The position numbers were made by a program, and so were the translations under genes. From Actinomucor elegans (taxonomy: Eukaryota; Mucoromycota; Mucoromycetes; Mucorales; Mucoraceae): a stretch of DNA of 64,000 bases. The notes beneath the pieces are model-generated. The model was not told where the DNA came from, made no database searches, and saw only the letters and a list, made by a program, of their open reading frames with translations. This document shows, one piece after another, positions 34,662 to 45,930 of this stretch; the first letter of the stretch is position 1; every line of letters starts with the position of its first letter. Where the stretch lies: the NCBI GenBank assembly GCA_026027325.1, contig JAMSLZ010000015.1, forward strand, positions 388,501 through 452,500, in the 5' to 3' direction.

Positions 34662-35671
34662 GACTATGTTTGGCCCTAAATGATAAGCTATCTAATATCT
34701 AGTATCTTTTTTTTTTATTATCTACCGTTGACTCATTACTACAATATACACTGCTATAGACAGGCTCATTTTCATATCTCTGGCATCTATAATCTAATAT
34801 ACTTTGGAAATGATTAAAGTAACAGTTGCAGCAGTGTCAAACATGATGTGACTTTATTGGATAGAGAGGACTGTAATATGGACTACAGAAATCATTAGAA
34901 TTACAAAATTGCATTTATTTCTTTCATTGGCAAAGATGTGGATATGAATATTAGGCGGAATGTAGAGTAAAATGCACTCTTTTTAGTATACTACTTTTTT
35001 ATAGTTATAAATTGAGGCAAGAATGCGTTAAAGAACTCCAATGATGTATAGTTTTTTGTATCTGTATCCATATTTTTACGCCAACCTTTTTTTTTAAAAA
35101 AAAATAACTTGTGTTGTTTTAAAAATAAAACTTGCTATGTTTAATTTAAACCTATCAAATTACACCTGCCTTCTCCTTTATCAAGATTGATCATATTTCT
35201 AATATTAAAACTAATTGATATGAATAAGACTTCATTGGATACTGATAATTAAACTAATGGCTCACCATGAGTACCCTCGATGAGAATTTCTTAATTAAAC
35301 TATATCTATATCTACAAAACAAAAGACATAGGTGTGGTTCCCGAGTATTATATAGAATCTATTATGCGCTTTTTTTTTACGAAGGGACCTTTACAATTAT
35401 GCACTAGTTCAGGAACTCATTAGCGAACTCTAAAGTTACTATACTTTCTCTCTATAATAAAATTTTGCTTTTTGTTTTATAATAAAGCGCCTACCTCTCT
35501 CAAGAGAGTTTGATTGTCTATCACTTCCATTAAACATATAAAGCTCTTCAACCGACCATTTTATATACCATATTTTCCTTTTTTTAGCATTAGACTTTGG
35601 TCATTTAACTTCAGAAATCTCAGCTCAGAAAACGGGCATAGTGCTGATTGAATTAGTATGGATAAGTCTGC

Positions 35672-35730
35672 CTGATCTCGATCAAATATCGCATATGATT
35701 AGTAATTGAAGCTCAGAATGAGCTGCTATG
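35672..35730 (+). repeat. Dispersed ~60-base element, near-consensus copy
   Basis: Reads TGATCTCGATCAAATATCGC, then ATATGATTAGTAATTGAAG and CTCAGAATGAGCTGCTATG. This is one of the most complete copies. Confidence 0.65.
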
Positions 35731-36002
35731 TTTGCTAGAATATATGTTTTGCTAGAATACGGTGACTATAATACACACTATTAATTAATTTTTGAATTAC
35801 AAGTATTTTGTGTAGATTAACTTTAGATTTCGGCCGATCTTTTGCAATGGTTCTAGCTGACAAGTAGCACGTGATCAAAACATATAAGCCATTATAATTA
35901 CTAAAACATGTGTCCGACTTTAATGCAATGTGAGTATATCTACTAATGGTTGGTTATAAATATGTATTTTTTTACAGTTATGTTCAATCAGTTATAGGCC
36001 TC

Positions 36003-36070
36003 TCGACTCATTTCAGTTAATTGTTGTATTAGAATAATAGTTCAGGATCAGAATGAATTGCTGCATCTAT
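36003..36070 (+). repeat. Dispersed ~60-base element, copy
   Basis: Reads TCGACTCATTTCAGTTAATT, then TTGTATTAGAATAATAGTTC and GATCAGAATGAATTGCTGCA. Confidence 0.5.
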
Positions 36071-36307
36071 TGAAGCTTTGATTGAATCCTAACACTTTGT
36101 GTTTTGCTATGCAGACTACTCAAATGCATTAATGTATAATCCTTCGTTTACCAAATGATCATAAGTTTAATAAGATAAAAGCACTATGATCAAATAACAT
36201 TTAAGGGCGTCTCGGTGCTTTCAACGTGGCCAAAAGAAGGGCCGTTTGATATAAAGCAACATTTATTCATAGATGTGTTAAAATATGGCTTATTTGAACG
36301 GAATGAT

Positions 36308-38197
36308 TCAAGTTTTTGGAAATTGCTCTTCAAACATATCAAGGACTAATCCTTCTTTGTCAGAAATGACCAGCTGCTCAAGTTTGCGACATTTGATCCA
36401 TAATACAAAAGTTTTAACCCCCATTACTGCGCTATCTGTCAAAAAGTTCAAGCTTTCTTTCAAAGGCAATTGCTGAGATCGAAATAGACAACCATAGTAT
36501 GATTCTGCTTCAGTGTCTATCTTCAAAATGAATTTGGTGTCCTTTGAAGGCCCTGTCAAAAACTCGGGATGATGAGAAGGGTGACTAGAAGTGTGAGATG
36601 TAGGAAAGTTTATCTTTAACGTTTGCACACTCGTTGATGGAAGGTGTATTTTCAATTTTTGCTGATTTGCATCGCCCGTGAAGTTACACAGATCCAGTTT
36701 CAATATGGATACCTTGTCGATTCTCTTCGAAATTTCTGGAAGAAATCGAACATGAAATAGCGAGCGTTTAATTGTGAGATTGAATATATTTACTGGTTTG
36801 GTTGTACGTCTTGCTCTAGGAGGAGGGTTGCCGTTAAATATCAATCCATCTATTATCAAATTCAATCCATGCTTTTTGTCGCATTGCGAAAGTACATAAT
36901 CAAATATAGTCCAACTATCGCTGCTACTATAGATATCATTTAAGCGTATTCGCAGTTCATAAAGACATAAGCCGAGAAGTACGGGAGACAACGAGTCCTC
37001 AAGAAATTTTAAAATATTATCCCGACAAAGATGTAACTTGATCGTCTCCAAATTGTCCTTATGAGAAATTGTGGCATCGGTACTATGTGCTGCTGGGAAA
37101 CTGTGCCCGTTTCGGCAATCATAGACTTGAACGTTAATCGCGAACATTGATGACTGATGTACTCTACTGGAACCAATATGATTAATATATGTCTTGGCAT
37201 GCTCATAAACATCAGTGTTGAGTCGTATGGTATAGTTTTGTAATGTCTTCAAGTAGGCGATAACAGATTTTTTCCAGAAAGAGTTTGGAAGAGTGGGCCA
37301 AGGAAAGGATGGATTCACTTGTACCTTTAAACCCTGCAACCTCTTGAACTTTTTCGAAATATAAGATATAGTGTTTTCGTCGAACGGTACATCAATTATA
37401 TCTAAATATCTGATATTATTGTTTGATTGTAAACTTGAAAGCGTGACATTGTCGAACATATAATCATGACTTGGTGTGCTAAACTGTAGCGATTGCAGAC
37501 TTGGACAGCTGTCGATGACAGAATGAAAATTCTCGAATGGCAAAAAACTAGGCAAACAAATGTTCAGAATGGTTAGATTTGGAAAACTTTTTAGCCGATT
37601 GAACAGGTAGTTGAATTGAGATTTCTCAATAATGTTCCAACTCGGCCTCTTTACGATATCCAAGCTTTTCAAAGTCTGTTTGAAGCAAACAGCGCCAAAT
37701 ACGACGAAATCCAATCTATCGTAGAGGCCAGCCTTCTGGATTGAACAAAGTTTAGCGAGGTATGTGCTTTCAGCAAGCAAACAATGGAGCAGTGTTGGTT
37801 GGCAGCGTTGGTGAATACTGATATGTTGTATATTTGGACAATGCTCGATAATTACTGAGAACAAATCAATAGAGGCTTGTATACTTTCCTGGCTGTCTGC
37901 AAACTGAGAGCCAAAGTAGATACTGTTTACCAAAAGACGTGGCATCGAGAGTGGTTTACTAACTGTATTTTTGAACTGAAGCGCGTTCGTGCCCAAGCAA
38001 ATATCCCTGTACAAAATGTATTGAACAGGTATACTCCATGCCTGACAAACGAGCTGGCACTGAACTAGGTCTTTTTTGTTATTATATGGGCCGGAAGTAT
38101 TGTTATCTTGTAATAACTCAAGTATCTGATGTAGTATATCTGTTGGAAGATAACCCCAAGATCTAGTAGCTCGTTTTATACAAGTCAAAATCAACAT
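36308..38197 (-). CDS. F-box protein with leucine-rich-repeat-like body (paralogue 3)
   Basis: Single-exon gene of about 629 residues from the start chosen here. The F-box reads WGYLPTDILHQILELLQD, then a short insert, DLVQCQLVCQAWSIP and ILYRDI. Leucine-rich strands follow (LKSLDIVKRP, LTILNICLP, LQSLQFSTP, IRYLDIIDVP, VSILKLDLCNF). The C terminus (ESYYGCLFRSQQLPLKESLN, then FVLWIKCRKLEQLVISD) closely matches the paralogue at 40045-41967. The frame stays open up to 38314, giving 39 more hydrophobic residues; I prefer the internal ATG at 38195-38197 because family members start just before the F-box, but the start is uncertain and a short upstream exon is possible. An SCF substrate-receptor role is inferred. 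Confidence 0.78.
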   Translation of the reverse strand: MLILTCIKRATRSWGYLPTDILHQILELLQDNNTSGPYNNKKDLVQCQLVCQAWSIPVQYILYRDICLGTNALQFKNTVSKPLSMPRLLVNSIYFGSQFADSQESIQASIDLFSVIIEHCPNIQHISIHQRCQPTLLHCLLAESTYLAKLCSIQKAGLYDRLDFVVFGAVCFKQTLKSLDIVKRPSWNIIEKSQFNYLFNRLKSFPNLTILNICLPSFLPFENFHSVIDSCPSLQSLQFSTPSHDYMFDNVTLSSLQSNNNIRYLDIIDVPFDENTISYISKKFKRLQGLKVQVNPSFPWPTLPNSFWKKSVIAYLKTLQNYTIRLNTDVYEHAKTYINHIGSSRVHQSSMFAINVQVYDCRNGHSFPAAHSTDATISHKDNLETIKLHLCRDNILKFLEDSLSPVLLGLCLYELRIRLNDIYSSSDSWTIFDYVLSQCDKKHGLNLIIDGLIFNGNPPPRARRTTKPVNIFNLTIKRSLFHVRFLPEISKRIDKVSILKLDLCNFTGDANQQKLKIHLPSTSVQTLKINFPTSHTSSHPSHHPEFLTGPSKDTKFILKIDTEAESYYGCLFRSQQLPLKESLNFLTDSAVMGVKTFVLWIKCRKLEQLVISDKEGLVLDMFEEQFPKT

Positions 38198-38314
38198 GAA
38201 AAAAAAGGGGAGGAAATAAACAAGGACCTGACAACAGATACCGTTAAAATGCAAACTTGTTTGAACCACGTAACTAAGTAGGACAAATGGCTGAGTATTT
38301 ATTGTTTCAGACAC

Positions 38315-40044
38315 TTCAGCTTAATCGCAATAATTTTCAAAGATCAAACCTGAGGATTACGGTTATTCTTCTTCCTGGCAAGTATAATCTGTAGAAACAA
38401 GAGATATGATGTTGCTAAAATTGTAGTGAACAAAACATATGGCCCACATGAGTTTACGCATTGCTATTACAACTTTATTGACATTGTTATATAGGTAGTT
38501 GTTGTCTACACTTTTGCTTATATGTCTCTGTTCTGCACTCAGTCGCAATTTTTCTTTTCTTTTGGTTCATTCTTAAGCGGCTCTAATACAGACATATCGA
38601 ATAGAAGCTTTCACGCGTGATAGAAAAGTTTACTCAAAGTTTCAATTGGGTTGTCAGATTTCCTTCTTTAGAATAATGTGTACTAACCTTTATCTATTGT
38701 GTGTTATAGTATGGATGCATGCTATAGCATAATAGACCTCTTTTACTTTTGTACCCTTATATTCTATACATGACACGGGTGTAGGTTATTAGCAAACTCC
38801 AGTAATAGTGCTACTCGTACATATGGATAAAAGGTACGCTTGATTACTTTAAGCGGACTGATGGATATATAAGAAGGGCCCATATTGTATTATGAAGATT
38901 TTCTGACCTTTTGAACAAAAGATTTAAGCAAAGTCACATTTCCTTTGGCTTTAACAAATATATTCATTGTATCTTATAACATGGATATAGAAATTCAGGA
39001 GAAGTTGACACGAAGGTCTGTTCTTCAGAATTAAAGCGAATTCAAATACCGAAATTTAGCTCTCGCCGAAAGTTTTAATGGATACAGTAGTTTGTCATGA
39101 GTATGGGCTACTTGTTAGATGTCATATTAGACCAAAATCTGTCAAGGGATCTCCTATTGATCTTTGGGCCAGGTTTATATATGGAAAATATTGCAATTCA
39201 TTGTTAATCATGTATCATACTTTAGAATATTTGTTACTAATTACATGTGATATTTGATCCAGGCCAGCTGGAAGATGTATAGATCATTAGGACTTTTTTT
39301 TCGGCTTGAAAGTCCTAAACCACAACTCATATGCTAATCTTGGTCTATATTCAGATACTGTACAGATGACATATTGCTAGGTATAATAAAAATAATCAAT
39401 GCCAGAAGAATCGTAAAGGATTTCTTTCCACTTTGGCCTAAAGTCAATTTTCAGTGGAACTTGCAGACAGCTTTTTGGAGGCTTGATCTATTATTGGTGC
39501 ATGTTTGCTATGTTTGAGAAGTGCATCATTTAACTCTATACAATTTATTAAAACAAATTTTATGTATTATAAACTAAATTTCTAGACTCTGAAAGAGATT
39601 ACTTACTGTAGATATCTTTGATAGCCAATAAAAGTCGAACCTTAATAGTAGTAGAAGTAGGTGCTTTTACTTCATTTCTTTGACAATATTAAAGGTATTG
39701 TAGAGGAATGTCTCATAATGCAATTATGCTTCTTATATCTCAGTGCGCATGGTGTTTTTTGTATTTTTTTAGAGCAGGGATTACACTAGTTTATAGGTTA
39801 GATCCTTTAAGTATAATATTTGGTGAAAAAATATCTGAGCAGCAGTTATAATGCGCTGCTCTTCATATTCTAACTACAGGCAGTAATGCTTTTATATGGA
39901 TATATATTATTTATTCAATAATGACGATCGAAATAACCATTATGTCACTTCTGATACTGGAATGCTAGAAGAACATTAACTATGTAGAAAAGTACTTTTA
40001 TTGCTGTTGTGATATGCTATAATATAGTCATCGAGTAATTAAAC
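38315..40044. other. Intergenic region with reverse-oriented dispersed-element copies
   Basis: No supported gene. Reverse-oriented copies of the dispersed element lie at 39079-39150 and 39230-39265. The 61-codon minus frame at 38363-38548 has no family pattern. Confidence 0.5.
39079..39150 (-). repeat. Dispersed ~60-base element, reverse copy
   Basis: On the plus strand it reads GATACAGTAGTTTGTCATGA, then CTACTTGTTAGATGTCATAT and ACCAAAATCTGTC, the reverse complement of the common pattern. A second partial reverse copy is at 39230-39265 (TTACATGTGATATTTGATCC). Confidence 0.5.
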
Positions 40045-41967
40045 TTAGAATTTGTCCTTGAACAAGTTCACAACTATTCCATTGCCATCAGATATAATCA
40101 AATGTTCCAGATTTTGGCATTTGATCCAAACTATGAAAGGTTCAATTCCGGATAAAAGACTATCTGTCAATAAGTTTAGATTATTGTTTAGATCTAGCTT
40201 TTCTGATCTACGCAAATAACTGTAGTACGAGTTGTTCTCTGTCTCGATCTTTAGAATAAAACTGCTGTTTCGTGAGAACGCTTTCAAGAGTTCTGGATGT
40301 CGATAAGGATCATTAGATGTGTAAGATGATCGAACGTTGATTATTAGCGTGTGTATGCTCGTAGAGGGAAGATGGATTGTGAACCTTTGTCGGTTTTTAT
40401 CTCCTGTAAAGTCGCACATGTTGAATTTTAGCGTCTGGAGTTGTCGGAACCTCCAAGATACAGCTGGAAGAATACCAACATGGAGATGCGAGTGTTCGAT
40501 TGTTAAGTTGGATATGGTACTAAGCTTTTCAATGCTCTGTTCTGACTGGGGTGATTCACTTGAAAGTACCAATCCGCCTAAAGATACATTGACCTTAGAA
40601 ACTTGGTGACAGTGTAACATAATTCTGTCAAAAAGATTCCAGGAGCTAGAACTCATAGAGTAGTAAATGTCGTAATAGAAGTCACCTTGAGTGAATCTCA
40701 ATCTGTGGGCCTCTGAAGTAGATATACCTGCATTCCTATAGTCGCCTCTGTTATTCAATCCAACTATGTGTATTTCTTTAGGTGAGAGTAAGGCGAACAT
40801 ATCCGCTAATGAACGATTGAAAAAATCGAAAGCGCTATCCCAGTCAATGCTAAGTTTAAACTTGTCCCACTCGTTTTCGCGCGTAATGGTTACACATGTT
40901 TCGATGTATTCGGGAAGAATTGTGATCTCCAGCTTTCTTTTTTGAATACTTTGACAGTGGTCCATCTGGATAATGTAAGATTTAGCTTGATTATAATCCG
41001 GTACGCAGAAAGTGATAGAATATGTTTTCAACGTCATTAAATAAGGGAGTAGGTGGGACTTCCAACATTCATCTCTTTCCCTGGACAATGATGAAGAGGA
41101 ATTGGCGTGTATATTCAAATTTTCTAATAATTTGAATTTACTGGAAATGTATAATATTGCGGATATGTTTAATCGTAGGTTCACTATTTCCAATTTCCTG
41201 ATACAGTAACTCTCCTTGAAACGTGGGAATTCTTCGCCATTGCTTGCTACATCCAATGATTTTACCTTGAGTGAATGCAGGTTGCGACATGCGTTAACAA
41301 TAGAATCAAAATGGGAGAAAGTCAGAATGTTGGGCGCGTTAATATACAGGCTTTTCAAGTTAGGGAAATTTTCCAGCTGGGAGACCAGGTATTGGAATTT
41401 GTACATTTGACCACTAAAGTCCCGTTCTGATATGCCAGTAAGATACAAGTATTGTAACGTCTGTTTAAAGCATGTAGAGCCATAGACAATAAAATCCAGT
41501 TGATCGCTTCTATCAAACTGATTCAATTGGTTGTTGCTACCAATCCAATCGTGTTCTTGAATTGAAAGGACTTTAGTGAGGTGTCTGCTTTCAGAAAGCA
41601 AACAAGGAAGTAGAGCCAGCTGACAGCTAGGATGGATAACAATATTATGTATATTCGGGCAGAGTCGTGCTATCAAGGCAAAGTTTTCGATAAAATTCCC
41701 ATTATGGCTCGAGAATTGAGAACCAATATATAATTTATGCACTAGTGCGCCAGAACTAGACAGGCTCTGGATCGCATTTATAAATTGAATAGCATTAGTA
41801 TCCAAATGAACAGTCTTGAACAAGAAATGTCGAGATGGGTCATTCCATGATTGACAAACAATTCGACATTGAGCAAGATTTTTCTGACTTGGGATATCAT
41901 CGGCATGAACTAACACCAATATTTGGTTTAATATGTCGACAGGAAGGCTATGCCAAGAGGAGCTCAT
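40045..41967 (-). CDS. F-box protein with leucine-rich-repeat-like body (paralogue 4)
   Basis: Single-exon gene for 640 residues from the ATG at 41965-41967, directly before the F-box WHSLPVDILNQILVLVHADD, then NLAQCRIVCQSWNDPS and FLFKTVHL. The frame is open for 53 more codons upstream, but these are hydrophobic and unlike the family. Leucine-rich strands include LKSLYINAPN, LHSLKVKSLD, IRKLEIVNLR, LENLNIHANS and LQTLKFNMCDF. The C terminus (NSYYSYLRRSEKLDLNNNLN, then FIVWIKCQNLEHLIISD) is nearly collinear with paralogue 3, marking a recent duplication. It probably serves as an SCF ubiquitin-ligase receptor of unknown target. Confidence 0.82.
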   Translation of the reverse strand: MSSSWHSLPVDILNQILVLVHADDIPSQKNLAQCRIVCQSWNDPSRHFLFKTVHLDTNAIQFINAIQSLSSSGALVHKLYIGSQFSSHNGNFIENFALIARLCPNIHNIVIHPSCQLALLPCLLSESRHLTKVLSIQEHDWIGSNNQLNQFDRSDQLDFIVYGSTCFKQTLQYLYLTGISERDFSGQMYKFQYLVSQLENFPNLKSLYINAPNILTFSHFDSIVNACRNLHSLKVKSLDVASNGEEFPRFKESYCIRKLEIVNLRLNISAILYISSKFKLLENLNIHANSSSSLSRERDECWKSHLLPYLMTLKTYSITFCVPDYNQAKSYIIQMDHCQSIQKRKLEITILPEYIETCVTITRENEWDKFKLSIDWDSAFDFFNRSLADMFALLSPKEIHIVGLNNRGDYRNAGISTSEAHRLRFTQGDFYYDIYYSMSSSSWNLFDRIMLHCHQVSKVNVSLGGLVLSSESPQSEQSIEKLSTISNLTIEHSHLHVGILPAVSWRFRQLQTLKFNMCDFTGDKNRQRFTIHLPSTSIHTLIINVRSSYTSNDPYRHPELLKAFSRNSSFILKIETENNSYYSYLRRSEKLDLNNNLNLLTDSLLSGIEPFIVWIKCQNLEHLIISDGNGIVVNLFKDKF

Positions 41968-42430
41968 AACTATGATGTCTCTTTGAGAGTGGAGTATAGA
42001 GAGAGAAGAGCAAGACAAGAAAAAGGTATATTTTGAAACATTTAGCCTGAAACGGTAGCAATATATCATAGCATACGATAGAGATTCACCCAATCGACAT
42101 TTTTTTAAATGATTGGTGCGAATCAAGTACTTGTTGGACTTTCTAAAGAACGTGTGATCCCAACTTGCTGCTTTTATATAATTGTTTCATATCTTTATGT
42201 TTGATACTAACGTTATCCTTATTTTCCAGGGCAGTAACAGTAATTACCGAAAAAAAATTATTGGCTTCATATTTACTGCTTGAGTGATACTCATATAATA
42301 GAAAGTACTAGATGGACATAAAATCTTCTTGTAAAGTTTATAAAACTTGTTGTGATGTACTCAATAGTAAAAAAAGAATGAAGAAAGCATATTTCAGAAC
42401 CTAAGGTAGTACAAAGAAAAGAAGAAACCA

Positions 42431-42438
42431 AAAAAAAA
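42431..42438 (-). terminator. Pol III oligo(T) terminator of tRNA-Leu
   Basis: Eight As on the plus strand, a few bases past the mature tRNA 3' end, give the T run expected for RNA polymerase III termination. Confidence 0.7.
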
Positions 42439-42440
42439 GT

Positions 42441-42520
42441 AGTGCGAGTGAGGTTCGAACTCACGCCTCCGAAGAGACCAGGGCCTAAACCTGACGCGTT
42501 AACCACTCCGCCATCGCACT
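42441..42520 (-). tRNA. tRNA-Leu (anticodon UAG)
   Basis: The minus strand folds as a type II tRNA: acceptor stem AGTGCGA paired with TCGCACT, A box TGGCGGAGTGG, anticodon stem TCAGG/CCTGG around loop TTTAGGC (anticodon TAG at plus 42485-42487), a long variable arm with a TCTCTTCGGAGG-type hairpin, and B box GAGTTCGAACCTC. The long variable arm fits leucine. No intron is present. A run of eight Ts follows on the minus strand (plus 42431-42438) and serves as the Pol III terminator. Confidence 0.95.
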
Positions 42521-44031
42521 CTTATGAGTGTTTTTATTATATACTATTTTGTGATCGTAAAAATTTAAAAATCACGTGACCTGTTTAAAGCTCATTTATT
42601 GGTACGGAGAATGGAAAATATGTTCTCCCTCTTTCATCTCTGAAATGTGATTATGTGTGTGACTTAGAAATTCATTATAAAATATAATAAAGCTAGCCAT
42701 TACTATGTTATAGACTGTTAGCCAAGGGTGTTGTAAGAACATGAATTTAATAATTATAAACAGGATAAAGAATCATTGGCTACATGATTACAATGGAAAA
42801 ATAAAAAATTGAGGAAGAGGAATGGAAAATCAGGCAGGAACAAATCATCTCGAAAAAAAAACATTTAAATCATGAACACAAATGAACATCAGTAATCAAA
42901 TGATAAAAAATGTTTTGAAACTAAACATAGATATAACATGAAATATGGAGTTTTCAAATATTTAATTCTAATTACTATGAATTAATTTGATCGCATTCTA
43001 GAAGACTTTAGCTATATAGTAGTTTTGTCTTCTAAAGCCTGTTTCATCCTATATATTCGAACGTAATGTATCTCCTTCAAAAGAATTTTTCATTATATAC
43101 AAGCTATATTAGTAACTTAATAAGAGACCTTTTTTTTTTCTCATCTCTTACATGACTTAATTTCTAACAGTTAGAGTTTCAACATTTGGACCCAAAAAAA
43201 AGAAAAAAAAATTAAGGTGAAATTACCCATCCCAGTAAAATGTTGTATTTGATTTATAATTCTAGTTTATGATGAGTTGCAACATGTGTTAAAGCTTCTC
43301 TCTATACCAAAAGAGAAACGATTTGCATCCGCTTATTAATGATAACATTCATTAATTATGCGATTGTTCTTCTGTTCGTACAATAATGGCAATATTTAAT
43401 CTCCAAATCTCTTGATCAAACTTGATGAATCATGTAATCTAAAGTAACATGTGCTTAAAATGATGGCCTGCTCCTGTTAAGTGCAACAATAATAACACTC
43501 AATTATGAACTCTATGAGGATATGACACATACTAAACAATTTTATGCAAAAATCTGTTATTATGATTACTCCAAGAATAAATATGCTCAATATCTCTATA
43601 CCTATCTAAGTGTGCAGGTCATACCCGTACTAAAGCCATTGATGAGAGTATAAGGGTTTATAATAACAAAGAAATATTAGAGCTTGTCTATTACACAGTC
43701 AAATAGAGGAAAGATAATATAATCTAGCTCGTATGGAAAAGCAGCAAGAATCATGTTATTAGCTATACTTTTTGCAATGAAATAATAGAGGTAATCCAAG
43801 CTTTCATGGCAATCGTAATAAACATTCAAAGCTGTGTCATTAGTCTCTATACGATGAACAACCTATAGACCTGCGATTCTTGTAGATACGAACAAGCATC
43901 TATACTGAGTCGAACTTTTTTGAACCAATAATTGACAGATCAGCAATCTTGGTGTTACAATTACAGTTTTCTCAGTTTATTTAGAGCTTTTTTTTATTTT
44001 TTTTTATTTATTCTTATTTCTCTCTCACATA
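42521..44031. other. Intergenic region
   Basis: No gene is visible. Two diverged copies of the dispersed element can be made out near 43227-43285 (CATCCCAGTAAAATGTTGTA) and 43411-43475. The last 45 bases before the ureF start are T-rich. Confidence 0.45.
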
Positions 44032-44853
44032 ATGACACTACCTGGCTTAACGCCTTTCTTTACTTCCAATGAAACAAGTAGCTGGCTACTCTATATCCTC
44101 ACCGATTCTGCTTTACCAACTGGTGGTTTCGTCGCGTCTTCTGGATTAGAAGCCAGTTGGCAAGCAGGACTGATCGACAATCACAATCTACCAGCATGGG
44201 TAACATCGTCTGCTCACAACTATGCTTCTAATACCAATTGCTTTGTGATAGCAGGCTATCAAGCACCTGATCAAGACGATCCAGTAGCGTACTTGGAAGA
44301 AGCTGATGCTACTTGTGACGCTGTTATGGCAGCCAATACCGTAGCACGCAGAGCTTCTTTGGCGCAAGGTATTGCTATGTTGACCCTCTATCTCAAGTGC
44401 TTTTTGGATGAAAAGCAAGAACCTGATACCGAGGAGCAACATGTCGAGAATATTCGAATAGTTAAGAAATGGAAGAGTATGATTCGTGGAGAGAAAGTCG
44501 ATGGTCATTTCGCTGTATGTTATGGACTTATTTGTCGATATTTAAAAGTAGATTTAGGTATATTATTCATACACCAAAGACATATTTATTGAAACTGATA
44601 TATGTACATAGAAAATACGCTTCATTTATGGCTCTATCTATTTACGCGAACCATTTATTCTTCCGCTGTGAGATTAAACGTAGTTGGTCCTTATGAAGCA
44701 CAAAAGCTACTATTACAATCACGTAAACCAATTGAGGTGATTATCAAACAAACTAAAGATATAACGATGGATGATTGCTGCCAAACAAACCCTCTATTGG
44801 ATGTATGCCAAGGCATGCATGATAGACTTTATTCAAGATTATTCAACAGTTAA
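44032..44853 (+). CDS. ureF: Urease accessory protein UreF
   Basis: Exons 44032-44557 and 44612-44853 join to 255 residues. Family marks are LLYILTDSALPTGGFVASSG near the N terminus (the ALPTGGF signature), LEASWQAGL, the GHFAVCYGL segment, and the C-terminal QTNPLLDVCQGMHDRLYSRL. UreF works with UreD/UreH and UreG to load nickel into apo-urease, so urea utilisation is implied, with the urease gene elsewhere. The intron is 54 bases. The gene faces HIS1 tail to tail with only 46 bases between stop codons. Confidence 0.95.
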
Positions 44854-44899
44854 ATACGATTCTATACAAATAAAAAAAAAATAGGATATAAGCTTGATT

Positions 44900-45863
44900 T
44901 TAGACTCTACAGTTGGTGAATGCCATGACCAAGATATCAGTAGCACCGACTTCAGACAAACGATCCATAATATCACCCTTTTGCTTCTTTTCAATCATGG
45001 CAGAAACAGCAACCCAACCTTCGTGAGAGTCCAAAGATGAAACAGTAGGGCCTTGACGACCAGGTGTAATTTGAGCAGCCTTAGCTAAATTATGACGCTC
45101 AACATTATAGGTACACAGTACGTATTTGCTAGCAGTAATCACACCACGAATACGCGAAGTAATCTTCTCAATCAAATCTTTATGTTGGGAGTTATTGTTG
45201 GACATGAGGACAGATTGAGTTTCCAATACAGTATGGATATCGTGAAGACCAGCTGCACGCATTGTCTCACCAGATTCAACCAAATCAACTAATAAGAAAA
45301 AGAAAAAAAAAACGCGTGAATATACGGATACAGATTTATACATGTCATATTTACTTACTGATACCGTCAGCAAGGCCTAAAGCACAAGCAGCTTCAACAG
45401 AACCGGAGACGTAGTTGATGGTGGTCTTGGTTCCTTTAGCAGCATCAATAGGTTCAAAGACTTTACGTGCAAAAGCATCAAAACTAGTGACGATACGTTT
45501 ACCAGCCAATTGTTCAATATTCTTGAACTGGCCTTTGACAGGTACTTGGACACACAAGCGGCATTTGCCAAAGCCAAGTTCCATAATTTCTGTTACTTTG
45601 TCTTGCACTTCATTTTCGACAATCATATCTTGACCCGAAATACCCAAGTCGACGTTACCTTCAGCAACATATTTGGGAATATCAGCAGCAGGCAAGAAAA
45701 TCAAAGCGATGGGTAGGTTGGTACTGAGGGCAATGTCTTGACGAGAACGACGATTGAAATGAATGTCACTACCAGAAAGAAGTTGCATACATTGTTCATA
45801 GAGACGGCCCTTCTTGGGTACGGCGAATAAAAGTCTATCAGTGAGATCTTGAACAAAGTCCAT
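44900..45863 (-). CDS. HIS1: ATP phosphoribosyltransferase (first step of histidine synthesis)
   Basis: Exons on the minus strand are 45863-45359 and 45288-44900, giving 297 residues, the same length as yeast His1. The N-terminal catalytic part has LLFAVPKKGRLYE, DIPKYVAEGNVDLGISGQD and INYVSGSVEAACALGLADGI, then VDLVESGETMRAAGL. The C-terminal regulatory (histidine-sensing, long-form HisG) part ends SEVGATDILVMAFTNCRV. It joins ATP and PRPP to make phosphoribosyl-ATP in the cytosol and is feedback-inhibited by histidine. The intron is 68 bases. A TATA string lies about 65 bases upstream of the ATG. No Gcn4-type TGACTCA site was noticed in the proximal promoter. Confidence 0.96.
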
Positions 45864-45924
45864 TTTGGTGTTTTAGATACGGAAGAATGGAAAAAAGATT
45901 TTGATGGATAAGACAGAGTCTACC

Positions 45925-45930
45925 TTTATA
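45925..45930 (-). promoter_or_regulatory. TATA box of HIS1
   Basis: The minus strand reads CTATAAAGG about 62-67 bases before the HIS1 start codon. Confidence 0.5.

Larger units (their letters stand above)
34243..36307. other. Intergenic region with several dispersed-element copies
   Basis: Dispersed-element copies lie at 35672-35730 and 36003-36070, with a weaker one near 35826-35880. A 101-codon minus-strand frame at 34356-34661 is listed separately. The remainder is AT-rich without further structure. Confidence 0.5.

Noticed and set aside
38198..38314. 39-residue hydrophobic N-terminal extension of F-box paralogue 3
   Set aside because: Absent from paralogues 1 and 2 and unlike the extension of paralogue 4, so it is probably untranslated or intronic.
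42291..42506. 71-codon minus-strand open frame
   Set aside because: It runs through the tRNA-Leu gene and is a chance frame.
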